Below, in pieces: positions 1-12,518 of a DNA stretch of 64,000 nt. Position numbers and translations under genes: made by a program. The stretch comes from Enoplosus armatus (Eukaryota; Chordata; Actinopteri; Centrarchiformes; Enoplosidae), in the NCBI RefSeq assembly GCF_043641665.1, contig NC_092186.1, positions 13,458,001 to 13,522,000 on the forward strand, read 5' to 3'. The notes below the pieces were generated by a model. It was given only the letters and a program-made list of their open reading frames with translations. It did not search any database and had not been told where the DNA came from. Each line of letters opens with the position of its first letter. Within the stretch, counting starts at the first letter, position 1.

Positions 1-135
1 AAGCGTCTGCTGTGTTCAAGTTTCCTGGAGCAAGACCGAGGCTGCTGTTCTGTAGCTGAACCTGACGACTGACCCGCCACTGAAGGCAGGGCAATTAAAA
101 CTAGAATTTCCCTATGGAAATTAATAATGTATAAA
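1..135. repeat. Fragment of an interspersed repeat at the window start
   Basis: tttcctggagcaagaccgag, ctgtagctgaacctgacgac and gaatttccctatggaaatta resemble a fish repeat with 'tcctggagcaagacac...gaatttcccttcggggattaataaagta'. It is truncated by the window edge. Confidence 0.45.
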
Positions 136-507
136 ATTTTTATTTATACATACAGTTCTCTGCATACACACCCATTGGGCATACATGCTCCACACGCGGA
201 TCTGACAGAGGGACTGAGACACAGGCTGAGAAGAGGCTGATAATGACCTTGACCATGGCAGCCGGTATCTCCTGGCAACGTACGTACTTATACCTGCACA
301 AGATATTCTCATATGAACAATTTAGCAGAGTGACAGGTTATCATATTAACAATTTATCTTAGCAGTAAAGGCTCACTATTACTGACAGGTATCCATATTG
401 TTAGCAGATCACCCAGAGGCTCCGATATTTAGCATCCTATAAGCTCTAAAGCAAAGAGGATGCAATAGGTTGTGAATAACAGTGATATAGTGTAGAGACG
501 ATGTCCT

Positions 508-513
<6 letters not shown>

Positions 514-558
<45 letters not shown>
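514..558 (+). repeat. (AC)22 microsatellite
   Basis: Uninterrupted AC dinucleotide tract of about 45 bp. Confidence 0.97.
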
Positions 559-560
<2 letters not shown>

Positions 561-2814
561 CCAAAAACTCAATCCACCAGCCATAACACAGAGACAGAGT
601 GGCATCAACCTCTATTATCTAGTCCCTATGCTGCTAACACAAAAGGCTCCCTGGAACAAAAATCCAATCAGTCCTCTCTAGGAGGATTTGCTCCACAGCA
701 GTGCTCAGCAACACTGGTGGCTCTGCTGGTGACAAAGAAATAATCTCAGAGCCCACAGCCTGTTCACAGCCTGTTTACTGCCTTCGTCACATCGCCCTTT
801 TTAGAAAGAGGACAGACAGTCTACGCTTCTCTGTTGTCATTTACTGTCCTCTGAGTTTAGCACTCTCTCTCTATTTCTCTCTCTACTTTTCTGCATGCAA
901 AAACATGCAACACATGGTTGACTGTGTGTACAGTGCGTGAAATTACCGTATTTGCGACACGGGAATATTTACTTTAAGCATTAGTAATATAGGCTTGACA
1001 AAAAAGAACCTTCAGGCATACAGAGACAGGTTTTAAATGATTGTTTGATGACAAATATTTTCAAAATATTTCCAATATTCTGCCCCCTACTCCCCTTCCT
1101 TCTGGCTCCTATCTCTCACAGTCCTCCATTCTTTGTCTGGTAAATTATCACACTCGTTCTCCATTCATTAGCATGCTGCTGCTTATTTAGCTACGCTGCT
1201 GAGAAGCCTTCAACAAAATCAACTGGAAAATACTCAATATGAAGCAGCCAGCGCGCCCCTCTCCTTTCCTCCCACCCATCTTTCATCTCCTTCTTTGTTT
1301 GTTTTATGTGTTTTTTTAACCACATCAAAATGGAAGCATAGTCCCCCATAATGAAGAGGAGGGAGATAAAATATGTAAATTCACAGAGAAAGGATATAAT
1401 TAGGGCAATAATAGGAAGTGTTGTTTTCACAGCTGCTCATTTACACAAAAGCCTGATAGTATTTTTTTTATAAATAATGTTCTTCTCTGTTTTTTCTTTC
1501 TCTCTTCTTCCCTCCCTCCCTCAAGGTGCAAAGTCTCGTGCTCTACTAAAAACAAATCTCTGCAGCTCTCTAGCCTGAAAGCCAGTCAACCACGCAGTGA
1601 TCAAGCCACCCAGAGATTTCTATCAGCTCAGGTATGTACCAAAGGCCTGGACAGGAAGCAGGAGGTTGCATGCAGGTTGTTTCAGACCTGTCTTTACACC
1701 TTCCCTGGGTCAACTCAGGGCTGGATAGAAACACTGAAGCACTAGGTGTTAGGGTAGGGTGAAAGTGCAAGAATAGTTCACACTTGCTCAAAGTATTAAG
1801 GACAGGACAAGAGCTCCAAATGCAATGCCTTCTTGACTTACCAACGTAAAGGTTTCTGTTTGTTGTATATATATATGTTGTATATAGATAAACTGCTGCC
1901 ACGGGCTATTTTAATTTCAACAATTAAAGGAGGCCTGGTGCAGTGTTACCAATTGGAGAAGAAAATTGAGTTTTCTCTTTTTTAAAAGGAGTGAAAAGGT
2001 CATAATTAGCATTTCAGAAAAACACAGTGAGTGTGGCTAAAAGGTGCTGAAGATTGCTGCACACATAGAACTGCAACTTCTTTGATAGCGAGATCTTTGT
2101 TGATGAACTCTAAGATGTGTGGTTATAGAGAGATGAGAGTAAATGAGGATGAAATGAGAGCTTAATGAATGAATGTGGGTTCCTTATGTTTCAGCTTAAC
2201 TCAAAGGGGGGTTGGTCCCGCAGATAAAGATCTGCTGATGAAAGTCTGTACAGTTGTCTTTAAAGACAAAAAAAAGAAACTGCCACACATGAGGGAGTTA
2301 ACTTTCATTTATCTGCAAGAATAAAGAAAGAAAGATTAATGTTCTGACACAAACGTGTATTTTCTTCAAAGTCAAATAGTAATGGTACCACCACAAAAGA
2401 GTTTAAATAATCTCCTTGTGTTTCATGAAGCAAGCATTTCAGAGGATTTAGAGGGAGTGAGACTCTTAGTACACCAATATGACAGAACGCCATGAGTGCA
2501 ATTTGCAAGAGGACCAAGAAAAATACATCATAGTCAAAACAATAGCACCACCACAACAAAGACATAAATACATGATATATCACTATATTGTTTGGATGGC
2601 TTCCCAGAGACTTTCATCCGAAGAAGCTATTAAATGGCTGAGAGAAGGCTGGGCTGGTGCATTGTGTAAATGTGAGAACTCTGCTGACCCCACGTTCACA
2701 CTGCAGACAATTAAGTTCAAAGTAATCACTGTTTTCTGACACGTGTTATACAAATGGAAAGGCACTGTTAACGCTGGTAATTCCTTGGAAGGAACGCGAG
2801 GCTCACAGGAGTCT

Positions 2815-3600
2815 GGTGGTGGAAAGTAACTTAAAGTAAAGTACTTAAGTATTGTGCTTAAGTACAATTTTGAGGTACATGTAGTTTACTTGAGTATTTC
2901 CATTTCTCCATTTTGCTACTTTATACTTCTCCTCCACCACAAATTCAGAGGGGAACACAGCTGTAGTTACTAGTTGCTTTTCAAATTAAGATTTTATATA
3001 AAAAAAACAACATATGATCAGCTTGTAAAATACAATTTGTTAAAGATTAAACCAGTGGAAGTCTTGAGTCTGAGTTGTTGACTTTTCCCTTGAAAACCTT
3101 ACGGATGGTTTCATTTAAATAACTGTTCGAATTCCAAAGAAATCAAATTATCCAATATTTCACAAAAAATCAAAGATTAGAGAATAGTCCATTAAAACAA
3201 ATTTGTGTAGCAATCTATGTTAATGTCTGCTGCCCTCTCCCATTAATTGTCTCACAACCCATCAGATTTATCTTGTGGCTCTTTGGAGGGGCCTGACCCC
3301 GAGGCTGGGTACCACTGGACGAAACTACTGAACTTCACTGTATAAGGTAGTTAAAACTAACTCCATAGGCCACCACTTGTGTATTGATTAATTAGTATTA
3401 ATAAAATAATAATGTAAAATATAATAATATATAATTTGCAGACCAAGTACTCTTACTTATGATACTTTAAGTACATTTTGATTATAATTTTAAATTCTTA
3501 CTTTCACTGAAGTAAGAATTTAAATGAATTACTTTTACATGTAATGGAATACTTATACATCGTGGTATTGGTACTTTTACGTAAGACCTTGCTCCTCCTG
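2815..3600. mobile_element. Non-autonomous DNA transposon common in teleosts
   Basis: The left end reads gtggtggaaagtaac, then acttaagtacaattttgagg and acttgagtatttcc. The right part carries tactttaagtacattttg and ttggtacttttacgtaag. These match, from memory, a very common fish repeat with ggtggaaagtaac ends and many tacttaagta motifs. It has no coding capacity. The right inverted repeat is worn. A second repeat appears to be nested inside at about 3051-3320. The superfamily is uncertain, possibly hAT. Confidence 0.72.
3051..3320. mobile_element. Nested hAT-like non-autonomous element
   Basis: It starts accagtggaag and ends gggtaccactgg, so short inverted ends ccagtgg/ccactgg are visible. 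Near the right end, tggctctttggaggggcctg and gaccccgaggctgggtacc resemble the fish repeat family whose ends read ccagtggttc...gaaccactgg. It interrupts the repeat at 2815-3600 and is therefore the younger of the two. I could not establish the target-site duplication. Confidence 0.55.
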
Positions 3601-4945
3601 GAAATTTGAGCAACTGTAAGCGGCATCCTGGTAAGAAACCTAATTTTCATGTCTACTGTACTTGTGAAAGTGTGAAATAGATCAAACATATTCATTTTAC
3701 TATTTCATTCATAATTTGTCGCCTATTTTAAGAAGATAAAGTAATAACTTGACCTCCAAATCATGGCTGTTTCCCTTGATTTGCAGGTCATTTTGTAGCC
3801 AGTAAACACATCTGCTGCGTGGTGAATGATTACTCCAGCACACTGCACATTCCTTCAAATTAAAATTTGTCACTAACTACTAGAATTGGGCACATCAGTT
3901 ACTGTGATTTGTAAGTAAATCTACTTGTGCTATGGGCCATGAAATTTGACTCACACTGGTAGGAAAGAATGGTGATTGGGGAAGCTATTTAAGATTGTAC
4001 AATTTAGCTGTGCTTGAATTGTTTATGTACCCCCACTGGACTCTTGAAAACCAAAAAGATGTAACAATTCTTTCAAAATATACATTCAAATTTGAATTTG
4101 TGAGCAGCTGTGTTGCCAGTGTCATTTTATTCACAAAACCTTCCCTAACCAGGTTGATTCCATGGGAACAATAAGGCTAAAATATTTATGGTTGTAACCA
4201 TAAGCACCATACATTTGCACGTATACTCATGCCTCTCTCTGTACACATTTACATACTTCAATATCCACATCATAACTACGTAGAATGAAAGATTCAGACA
4301 AAGCGTTTGAATATGAGTAGCTGGCTGTGCAAAATGTGACCTCTCACCTCAGAGATATGTACAGTGGTATTGTCTGGAGAGAGAAAAGTGGGAAACACAA
4401 AGAATATCTGTAGAAAGAGAGGCTCTAATGAAGAACATTTCTATTCTGTTCTGACAGAAACAGCAGGGAAATGGAGATACAAAGAGAGAAGTGATAGAGT
4501 GAAAAAGAAGAAAGTGAGAGGAGAGATCTGAGAACTGCCTATTATCTCCACGCTGCTTCATTGCTTTAGACACACACACACGCATGCTGCACGCATCTGT
4601 GCACAAACCTTAAACTGTGTGCACAAGTACAGATACACATACACACACACACTCACACACGACCATCCTCTCAAATCTGCCTGATCTCATGAATATGATT
4701 GACCTTTTTTCCACTGTAATGCTGAGAGCGCATAAAGGGGAAAGGAGAAACTAAACAGAGGCAAGCAGAGTTAATTTAGAACAACACATTATTTGTTACA
4801 CTGCAGATATGGAAAAGGACAATCTAATCGATAAGCCAAAAGAATGACAATGGCCTCTCAAATCAATGTCTGCACCCCATTTTCTCACCGTGAAAAAGAC
4901 AAAGCCTTCAGTGCAGGTGTTTTTGTTGTTCTGTTTTGCGCTGTT

Positions 4946-4951
<6 letters not shown>

Positions 4952-4983
<32 letters not shown>

Positions 4984-4995
4984 GGGGGGGGGGGG
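4952..4995 (+). repeat. (TG)n tract joined to a G12 run
   Basis: About 15 TG units followed after a T by twelve consecutive G at 4984-4995. Confidence 0.96.
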
Positions 4996-5220
4996 TACCT
5001 GGGTGCTGCTGTGGTGGAACAGTTGCTAGGACTAATCATTATTTAGTTGTGGCGGGGCTGGAAAGGTCAGCAGTCTGAAATGTCAGGCTGTGTTCAACAG
5101 GAGCCAGATGCAGCCGTGCGCTGCTCAAGTGTCCAATTAAAGAGGGCCGAGTGAGCTTTGAGTGGGTCTGTGTGTGGGAGTGAGTGTGCATGTGTGTATG
5201 AAATGAGAAAGAGAGAGTAA

Positions 5221-5710
5221 AGGATATTCTATTTCATTCTTCCTGACCGCCAGAGACGGTATGAAATACCTGGATATGCATCGCGTGCATGCCCAGGAGG
5301 TCGAGACATAATACCAACAAAGTTGTGTGACCTGGGTGACACAATTTTACATGGTTTGATAAAGGGTCCTGGCACCCAGCAGTCATCTCCTGTCCATCTT
5401 CTCACATGATCGCGCAGGTCGTGTTTGTTGTTAGCATTAGCTAGCATCAGTGCTTCACTACCTGTCCCAGTAGCCTCGTAACCTGTTCAGAACAGTTCAA
5501 GCTACATTCTGTCCTCCAGAGGCTGCACAGCCAGCGCTTATCTCTGCCGGGAGTTTTGCCAAAACTCTGACTACAAAGTGTTGGATTTTCCAGGTCAGTA
5601 GCCACCTTTATTTCCCCGGCAGGCGTGCCTTGCTACCCGCAGGCGGTCCTTGCTACCCACTCGTTGCGGGGGAATTACTATTGTGTGCTGTCTTAGCTTG
5701 TGGTTTTTGA
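5221..5710. other. Unidentified CpG-containing segment, possible decayed mobile element
   Basis: This stretch is richer in G+C and CpG than its surroundings and contains gttagcattagctagcatc and a 20-bp tandem duplication. The longest open frame (5229-5447, minus) resembles nothing I recognise. It could be a worn transposable element or an unrelated unique segment. Confidence 0.3.
5619..5658 (+). repeat. 20-bp tandem duplication
   Basis: gcaggcgtgccttgctaccc is followed immediately by gcaggcggtccttgctaccc. The two units differ at two positions. Confidence 0.85.
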
Positions 5711-6506
5711 GCTGAGGTGTTTTTGACTGACTTAACGCTTGTTAATGGTAATTACATGCAATTACACCTACTTGGATCACTTGTGTGAATTGTGTGCGAC
5801 ACTAGCGAAGTTTGGATTTGTAACTGAGAGTCTCTCGCTTTACTGCTACATTGCTAGCCTTACGGAATCATAGGTGTTGGTTTACTTTCAGATTTTGTTT
5901 TTGTTTTTTCTCCACTGTGTGTATGCATCAGAGCTGTATGTAAAGTATATATACACTCAATTACATGTGTGTGAATACATGTGTGAGTGTGAATCATTCT
6001 TCAGAGTAGCTAATGAACGCCATTAGAGACAGAGGCCAACAGAGCAGCAGGGGCAGAATCCTCATCAAATCTCTTTCTCTCTCACACACAGCACGTTATG
6101 AAGCCACTTGAGCCTATTAGTTTGTTCACACCCTGTGATTCCTTCTGCTGTCCATGCTATGAAGACGAGACGAAGAGGGGGGAATGAAGGAAAGAGAAAG
6201 GAAGGAATAATACAACACAAAAAGGACAGAAACAAGAGGACAAAGGCAATGTGATAAAATAAGATCACTCATAAATAACAGTAGATAACGAGAGATGCTA
6301 AGTCAAACCAGCAGAGGAAGAAGTGCCAACTGCAGAGAGGGAGGCACGTGAGAGGATGACAAGGAGAAAGGGAGCAAAGGAGCGGAAACTCCTGTAATCT
6401 GCAGGGAGAAGGAGAGGGTGTCCTGCCTGTGTTTCCCTATCAGAGTCATTCATCTGAAAGCCTCACCTGCTCTTCATACAGCCATCATAATAACCTTCAC
6501 CATGTT

Positions 6507-6508
<2 letters not shown>

Positions 6509-6538
<30 letters not shown>
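6509..6538 (+). repeat. (GT)15 microsatellite
   Basis: Uninterrupted GT tract of 30 bp. Confidence 0.96.
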
Positions 6539-6539
<1 letters not shown>

Positions 6540-7564
6540 TCCGCTCACCTACTGTGAATAGTAATAAGCAGCAGGGCAGGATAAAATATGTCTGCCAAGT
6601 TAAGAGTATAATAGACTTCCCTTCAAGGCCACACGTAACAACAACCTGAATAATGACCTGCAATAATTTACACAGTGCACTGAGCTCTACACTGGTCAGC
6701 GGAAGAAACCTTTCAGTGAGAAATAATTGAAAGCTATTTCAGTCAATATAATGTAGACTGAACCCTGAAGGAGGGTAGTTCTACTGTGTCCAATGGAATA
6801 TACTTTAAGCTCATCCAAAGAGGGAGACGCAAAATTTAAAAGAAAGTTAGGAAATGTACTAAGATTAATTCAATGGGACGGCAAGGCCTTTTATTATCAC
6901 CTGGTTAAAACTTTGTAACAATAGAAAAGACTTGGCTCGGTAGTTATCAGGTTGGTGTGCCATTGTACCTCATGTAAGAGGACATGGAGTGCTAAAGTTT
7001 GACGCTACATAATGGCTAAAATCATTCAGATCCCTTTACTTGTTAGTTTTTTTGTTGTATAAGACTTAATTCAAATTTGATTGTTTTTGCTATAAATTTG
7101 GACACTATTTCTATAATGAAGCCCCACACAGACCTCTAAGGAGGCAGGTGTTCCCGGACCAAATTGGCAGATCTGATAAATCACAAATTATCACCAGATG
7201 ATGAGTGACATCTTATGGGGAAGTTTGAATAAAACCATTAAAAATCAACAAAAGTGGTCATGTCACGTTCAAATGCCTAGTGCAGAGGAATATATGAAGT
7301 TTTGGGTCAGTCAGATTGAATATACCATATAAAAGCAGTGGTGGAAAACAGTCTGGGCTTACATGAAAAGTCCTGAAAATCATTAACAACCATTTAAATT
7401 ATGTGTTATATATATATAGATTATAGATTCTAAAAGTCAGTGGCCTCAAATTTATTCAGAACTTGATTTTGCTAGATAGTTTGTAAGAACATATACAAAT
7501 GTTTTCCGAGCGGATTCCAGTTTTAGTATCAGAAGAGCAATGTCAGCCCAGCAAGTGAACTGGC

Positions 7565-8215
7565 CATCTGTAAGGAGGGTCTTTATCAGGGAGGTGACCA
7601 ATGATCCACTGTGACCAACCTAAAAGAGGTTCAGGTTTTCTCAAAAGAGATGGGAGAACCTGGCAGAAAGACAAACATCTCTGCAGCACTCCACTGATCA
7701 AGCCTTTTTTTTTATAAGAATGGCTAGAAGAGAGTCACTTCTGAGTAAAACACATCTGACAGCACACCTGGAGTTTACCAAACTCAAAGCATTAGGGAAA
7801 CTAGCCTCTGCTCTAATGAGACAAAAACCAGGTAAACCACCTTCAAATGCCTAAAGCATGAAACATGATGATGGAAACAGGATGTTATGGTGATAATGAT
7901 CAGAGCCAGGCACTAGGAGACATGTTAGGACTGAAGGAATGGTGTCCTCATAGAAAACCTGCTCTGCAGCTCAAATGAACTCTGATTGGTCTGAAAATCC
8001 ACCTGTCACCAAGACAACAACATAAAACAAACAGCTACAGACAACACTTGAGTGACTTCAGCAGACTTCCTTTAGAATTCACCTGAGCTCTCCAATCTGA
8101 CTGAGCTTTAAATGATCTGAAAGAAGAAACAAACCAGTTGTGGAAAACCTGTATGGGGTTTACCAAAGAAGACTTGACACTGACACACTTTAGAAAGTAG
8201 TTGTAAAAATATTTA
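7565..8215 (+). pseudogene. Decayed Tc1 transposase relic
   Basis: On the plus strand this segment follows the order of a Tc1 transposase gene but is full of stops and small deletions. Recognisable parts are gaggtgaccaatgatcc (as in VTKNP), agatgggagaacctggcag and catctctgcagcactcca (the second helix-turn-helix), gagtttaccaaactc, a diverged glycine-box region near 7870-7900, and gaaaacctgctctgcag near 7960. Downstream, the part after 8040 is hard to align. No intact inverted repeats are evident. It is much more diverged than the intact copy at 15.3-17.0 kb, so it is an older insertion. It has no coding capacity. Confidence 0.72.
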
Positions 8216-10279
8216 CAAACAAATAGGTTAATGTGGTATATATGGTAAGATAAAAAAAAGTATTTTCCACAACAAACGGTGAAAACAGTAACTGAATGTT
8301 TTCTGTATCTTTTCCTTTTGTATCATTTTGTATAGATCTGCAATACAGTATGAGGTAGTATTTATTAGTAATAGCAATTGGGTTGTTTCTGCAAACAGGA
8401 CAAATTTAAACAGTACTAATAAAATACACACACATTGGTGGATGTAAATTAATACTTTCTGAGGTCAGAAATGCAAACATGTCATCATATACTTCTATAT
8501 GATAATCTAATCCCTCCCTCTTTGTCTTTCTCACTTGACCATAAAAGGTGTTGCTATAACGTCTTTCTCAAGTTCTCTCTCTTCCTCCTAGCCCTTTCTC
8601 TCTCTCTGGTTGCCCTCTGTCAAACCATGAAGGCTCGGGGCGAGTCTTGCCTCAGCTCAGGGCCTGAGGAACAGCTGCAACATAAACCTGCTAAATTAAC
8701 CCGGTCTCCATGAGCCTCACATATGCATTATTCTAATCAAAGCATATTAGATCATCCAGATACTTTAGACATATGGGTCTCTGTATCCTCCTTGCCGTCC
8801 CCATCTGTTTCTCCTCCCCCGTTTTTGGAGTTTCTCCTTGCTTTCCATCTCGGTGGATCCCTCATTCTCACAGCTGCCTCTCTACAGTAAGAGACTGGCA
8901 TAGATTTCTAACAGTGCAACTACTTTGTGACATGTTTCCACATCCAGTCAAACTTGGAGCACCTGAGTGCGCCTGACTGGTGCATGTTATGAGTTTGAGG
9001 AGCATTTTGGACACTATTCAAATTACTTTTCCCAAACATATTTTACCTCTCATATGCATAAAGTACAGTAATATTTATTATTCTATTCATGTTCCTTACT
9101 AAAACATGTGTTTTAGCAGTGTATGAGTGTTTCAACAGTGTTTCATGTAAGAGGGATTCAAGACCATATATGACAGCATCTCAGTAGTGTATAATAAATC
9201 ATTTTAGCTGTGTTTATAGCATTTTGATATTGTTTGCAATATGTCTTAGTGTGTGTACATGGGCAGTGTACATGAGCATTTAGACATGTATACCAGAGGG
9301 TTTCATAACATGTGGATGAGAAAACATCTTGTAAACACATACCAGGTAAAATGTGTTAACATGCATGGTAAAGTCTACGTTACATCTAATTTAGCAACTT
9401 TTATGCACATACAAACAAACAACACACACTCTAACAAAGAGGCGCACGCCTATAGAGACATACAAACATGCACATACACACAGTCACACAGTTATTCAGT
9501 CACATGTATGCACACTCAGGTAAAAACATGCCTAGACACACAGACTGCGATCAGGTGTCGCACAAAGGCTAAAATACCTTAATACTATAATATAATATAA
9601 ATACTATTCCAACACGTGTGGGTGTGTGTGTGTGTACGCATGCACGTACTTCATGCCACCCCTGCATAAGTCAGTGCCCCACTTGGTCCACCCCTTGTCA
9701 AAAAAGTCTGGATATGCCAGTGGCACATGGACTGAGCATACACTTGGGGGCATATGATGCCCCAATGACTTGTGTGACTACAACTGAATTTACAAGTTTT
9801 GTATTATCCTGTTATAAAAGTTTCAAGGCAATAGTTCTTTGACATTTAATACATCACATCCTAAGACAGCATCTTAGAATACTTAGGATACAGCACCAGT
9901 AACTGACCAGCAGCCATCAAATCAGTAGTGCTTCTGCTTCAGGGTTTTCCACAGCACAAGCACCATGTTATCTGCACTTGTCCTATTACCCAGCTGTGCT
10001 GTTATGTGTTTGTGTAGGAAAGCAGCATCCAGAAAACAGCTTGTAACCCTTTTAGCATCTAGAAGTGGGTTAGAGGAAAATACGCTGGGTGTCTTTCTGG
10101 CACCTTTCTGTCAAATCAATATCATGCCAAATTAAAAACATGGAAAGTACAGTGACACTGAGCTTCCTATGGGAGCGTCGCAGTGCAGTTTTATATGTAT
10201 GTACAGTGGTTGAGTGGTGCTGAAGTAGAGAGGTGGGCTGTGCTGGTGAAAGTGAAGTCATAAGATCTCGGGGACTTAC

Positions 10280-10319
10280 CAGAGTTGGTGATGGTTAACA
10301 GGTCTAGATGGCGCTGTTG
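10280..10319 (-). CDS. agbl4: agbl4 40-bp internal exon (QQRHLDLLTITNS)
   Basis: This short exon is too small to show as an open reading frame. On the minus strand, ctctctttttcttccag is followed by 40 bases and then GTAAGT, a strong acceptor and donor. It translates in phase 0 as QQRHLDLLTITNS plus one base. Human CCP6 as I remember it has QQRKLDLLTITS immediately after the REQLG.SV segment, which ends the exon at 45857-46073 in phase 0, so order, strand and phase all agree. The exon links the N-terminal CCP domain to the peptidase domain. Its length is not a multiple of three, so skipping it would shift the frame. The next exon, expected to carry the HPGE zinc-binding motif and to begin with two bases of the split codon, was not found between 1 and 10279. 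Confidence 0.9.
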
Positions 10320-10780
10320 CTGGAAGAAAAAGAGAGAAAAACGTTACACAACTGTCATAAAATGATCATCAATTATCTGTAATTATCTCACAGTCTTGCA
10401 GAAAGTCTTTTAATCAATCGCACATATACCATTTTAGTTTAGTTTGCTCAGTGGTACTAGTAGTTTACTGATTTAGTTCAATTCACATATGGACATAGTT
10501 AATTGGTTTTGTCATTAATAGTTGTACAGTGCTGTAACTGTCCGGTGTGAGTACTGGCTGACAGTTGAACTCATTACACTTAATCTTAAAAAAATGACAT
10601 TCGACTTGTTGACATTTGAGTCAGTGTTGTTCTCTGTCATAATTTATACAAAACAGTTTGAGATACTTCTTCCAAGTAACTTCTTAACAAAACTGTTCTT
10701 CTGTTAAGGTAAGTCTTGGTGTAGTTCAACATCCAATGTGAAGAACCTAGGAGCTTATTTAAGTAGTTTCCCAACCACTC

Positions 10781-10783
<3 letters not shown>

Positions 10784-10838
<55 letters not shown>
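10784..10838 (+). repeat. (TG)27 microsatellite upstream of the 40-bp agbl4 exon
   Basis: Uninterrupted tract of about 55 bp. In the agbl4 transcript (minus strand) it reads (CA)n, some 460 nt upstream of the 40-bp exon. Confidence 0.96.
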
Positions 10839-10841
<3 letters not shown>

Positions 10842-11307
10842 CTAAGTGCGACCTCGTGGGTTTTGATGGAGTGTGTTTGAAAGTGTGTGCAATTTTACAC
10901 TTGATGTCTCCAGCAGCTGAGAAGGAGTCTAGAGGAGGCGCTAGCTAGCTACCCCTCTCTTTAACCTACTGCCTTTCAACACACACACACTCTTCCAGAC
11001 ACACACACACTTGACTGTTGAGCACCGCAGTAATCAACACCTCAGCCCTCCTCATCTACCAGTCCCTCAGGAAAGAAGATCTTCACATCCTAGGAAAGGA
11101 TGAAGGGTCTGTGTGTATGCGTGTGTGAGAGAGACATAGTATAGCTAGGTCACAGTCAAAGCCAGCTTTTAGGACCAGACTGCATTAATATTCAAGCACC
11201 ACACCAACCAGTTGCTGAGAGGGATAAGCAAAGAGACTCTCAGCATACTTGGAGTCCTTCGCTCCTCACACACAGTGCTGCCTGGAGTGGAACTCTCTGA
11301 TAGGCTA

Positions 11308-11360
11308 CTAAACACATTTAGCAGATGCTCTTGCTCAGAGTGACTTATAATATACAATAT
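11308..11360. repeat. Short fish repeat motif (catttagcagatgctcttgc)
   Basis: catttagcagatgctcttgc followed by tcagagtgacttataa is a common opening of interspersed repeats in fish ('catttagcagacgcttttatccaaagcgactta'). Only this short section is recognisable. Confidence 0.5.
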
Positions 11361-11595
11361 GAGTGGAAAGGGGTCCACTGGGTGCAACGATGGAATAACT
11401 TCAAACACAAGTTCGCCAACACTGTAGTAATAGCAAAGAACGCAATGTTAAGAATAATAGTGCTCAATTTTTCAATCATCTGAGAGACAAGTGCTCAGGA
11501 TAGAGTTAAAGGTAAGAAGCTAAATATCTTTATAGGTTGTGTAAGGGTGTGGTGTGTGTTGTCCACTGAATTTGAGTTCTTCCTGTATATAATGC

Positions 11596-11805
11596 TAAAG
11601 GAGTAGTCCAGTGATTTATTATTGCATTTCTGCAAATTTGGGGGATTTGTGAGTGAAAAAAAAAAAAGAATGGTCAAAATCCAGACAGCCAAGGCCAACA
11701 TATCCTGAAATTTAGTCCCCAGTATGGATCAAGCTCCAGAAACACTGGATCCTAGGCTTTTCTAGACTTTAACATGTAAAATTGGTGGAATGCCCCTTTA
11801 AAGTT
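11596..11805. mobile_element. MITE-like repeat
   Basis: The left end reads ctaaaggagtagtccagtga and the right end ttggtggaatgcccctttaa, imperfect inverted repeats. The interior (gcaaatttgggggatttgtg, ggtcaaaatccagacagcca) matches a fish repeat known to me only by pattern. Confidence 0.55.
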
Positions 11806-12049
11806 GTTTTATATTATGGAGGACATAATGATATTGCATGATTCAAAAGCATTAGAAGTCATTTATTGACACCTTCTGAATGTACAATGATTTTATGTTT
11901 TACTCATTTAGATTTCAATACAGTGTATTCAAATGTGTAACTGATGATGATGAAGTACTGTAAATATCTGCCAGAGCAAAGAAAAGGGAATGAAAATAAA
12001 GCTAAAAGCTAATGAGATAGACAGAATGCACGTTTTGAAATAAATGATT

Positions 12050-12330
12050 ACAGGTTGATGCAGAAAGATGAAAGAGACTCCATGCAGAAAGGGTGGTGTG
12101 AGGGGCTTTTTGAAGAGTTGAGTCTTCAGTCAAATACTGAAAAGGGTGGATGATGCTTGTGCTGTGGCTGAGAAAAGGTCATTCCAGCAGAGGGGAGCCA
12201 GAAAAGAAACAAGATGCTTCCTTAGTAGTCTTAGTCGGAAGATGCTCCAGTAAGTGTTATGATTTGGGAGGCTGAGGCTGAGGTGTTGTATGATTAGGGT
12301 GATTTGCTTATTTTGCCTTGAGTAAAATGT
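12050..12330. repeat. Degenerate interspersed repeat, possibly LINE-derived
   Basis: gaagagttgagtcttcagtc, ggtcattccagcagagggga and gggtgatttgcttattttgc recall the fish repeat class carrying 'gaagagctgggtcttcag...aggtcattccac'. A related start motif, catttagcagatgctcttgc, lies at 11310-11329 upstream, so the two may be parts of one disrupted element with the MITE-like repeat at 11596-11805 between them. Confidence 0.42.
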
Positions 12331-12472
12331 GTATACCGGCACAGTGTAGGTTACCTGTGAAGATGTCAGCAGTAGAGGTCACTGTGACAACATGAGACAC
12401 AGAACAACAAGAGAGGAAGCTGAGATCATAAAGTTCCACCACTACACATACACTCACTCACACTCACCTCTG

Positions 12473-12477
<5 letters not shown>

Positions 12478-12512
<35 letters not shown>

Positions 12513-12518
12513 ACACAC
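12478..12518 (+). repeat. (CA)n microsatellite
   Basis: CA tract of about 41 bp with one T interruption near 12508. Confidence 0.95.

Larger units (their letters stand above)
1..10279 (-). other. agbl4: agbl4 intron downstream of the 40-bp exon, partial
   Basis: This is the sequence 3' of the 40-bp exon in the transcript, starting with GTAAGT at 10279. I searched for the expected next exon with HPGET on the minus strand and did not see it. Recognisable contents are interspersed repeats near 1-135, 2.8-3.6 kb and 7.6-8.2 kb, an unidentified segment at 5.2-5.7 kb and several microsatellites. No other gene is recognised. Confidence 0.65.
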
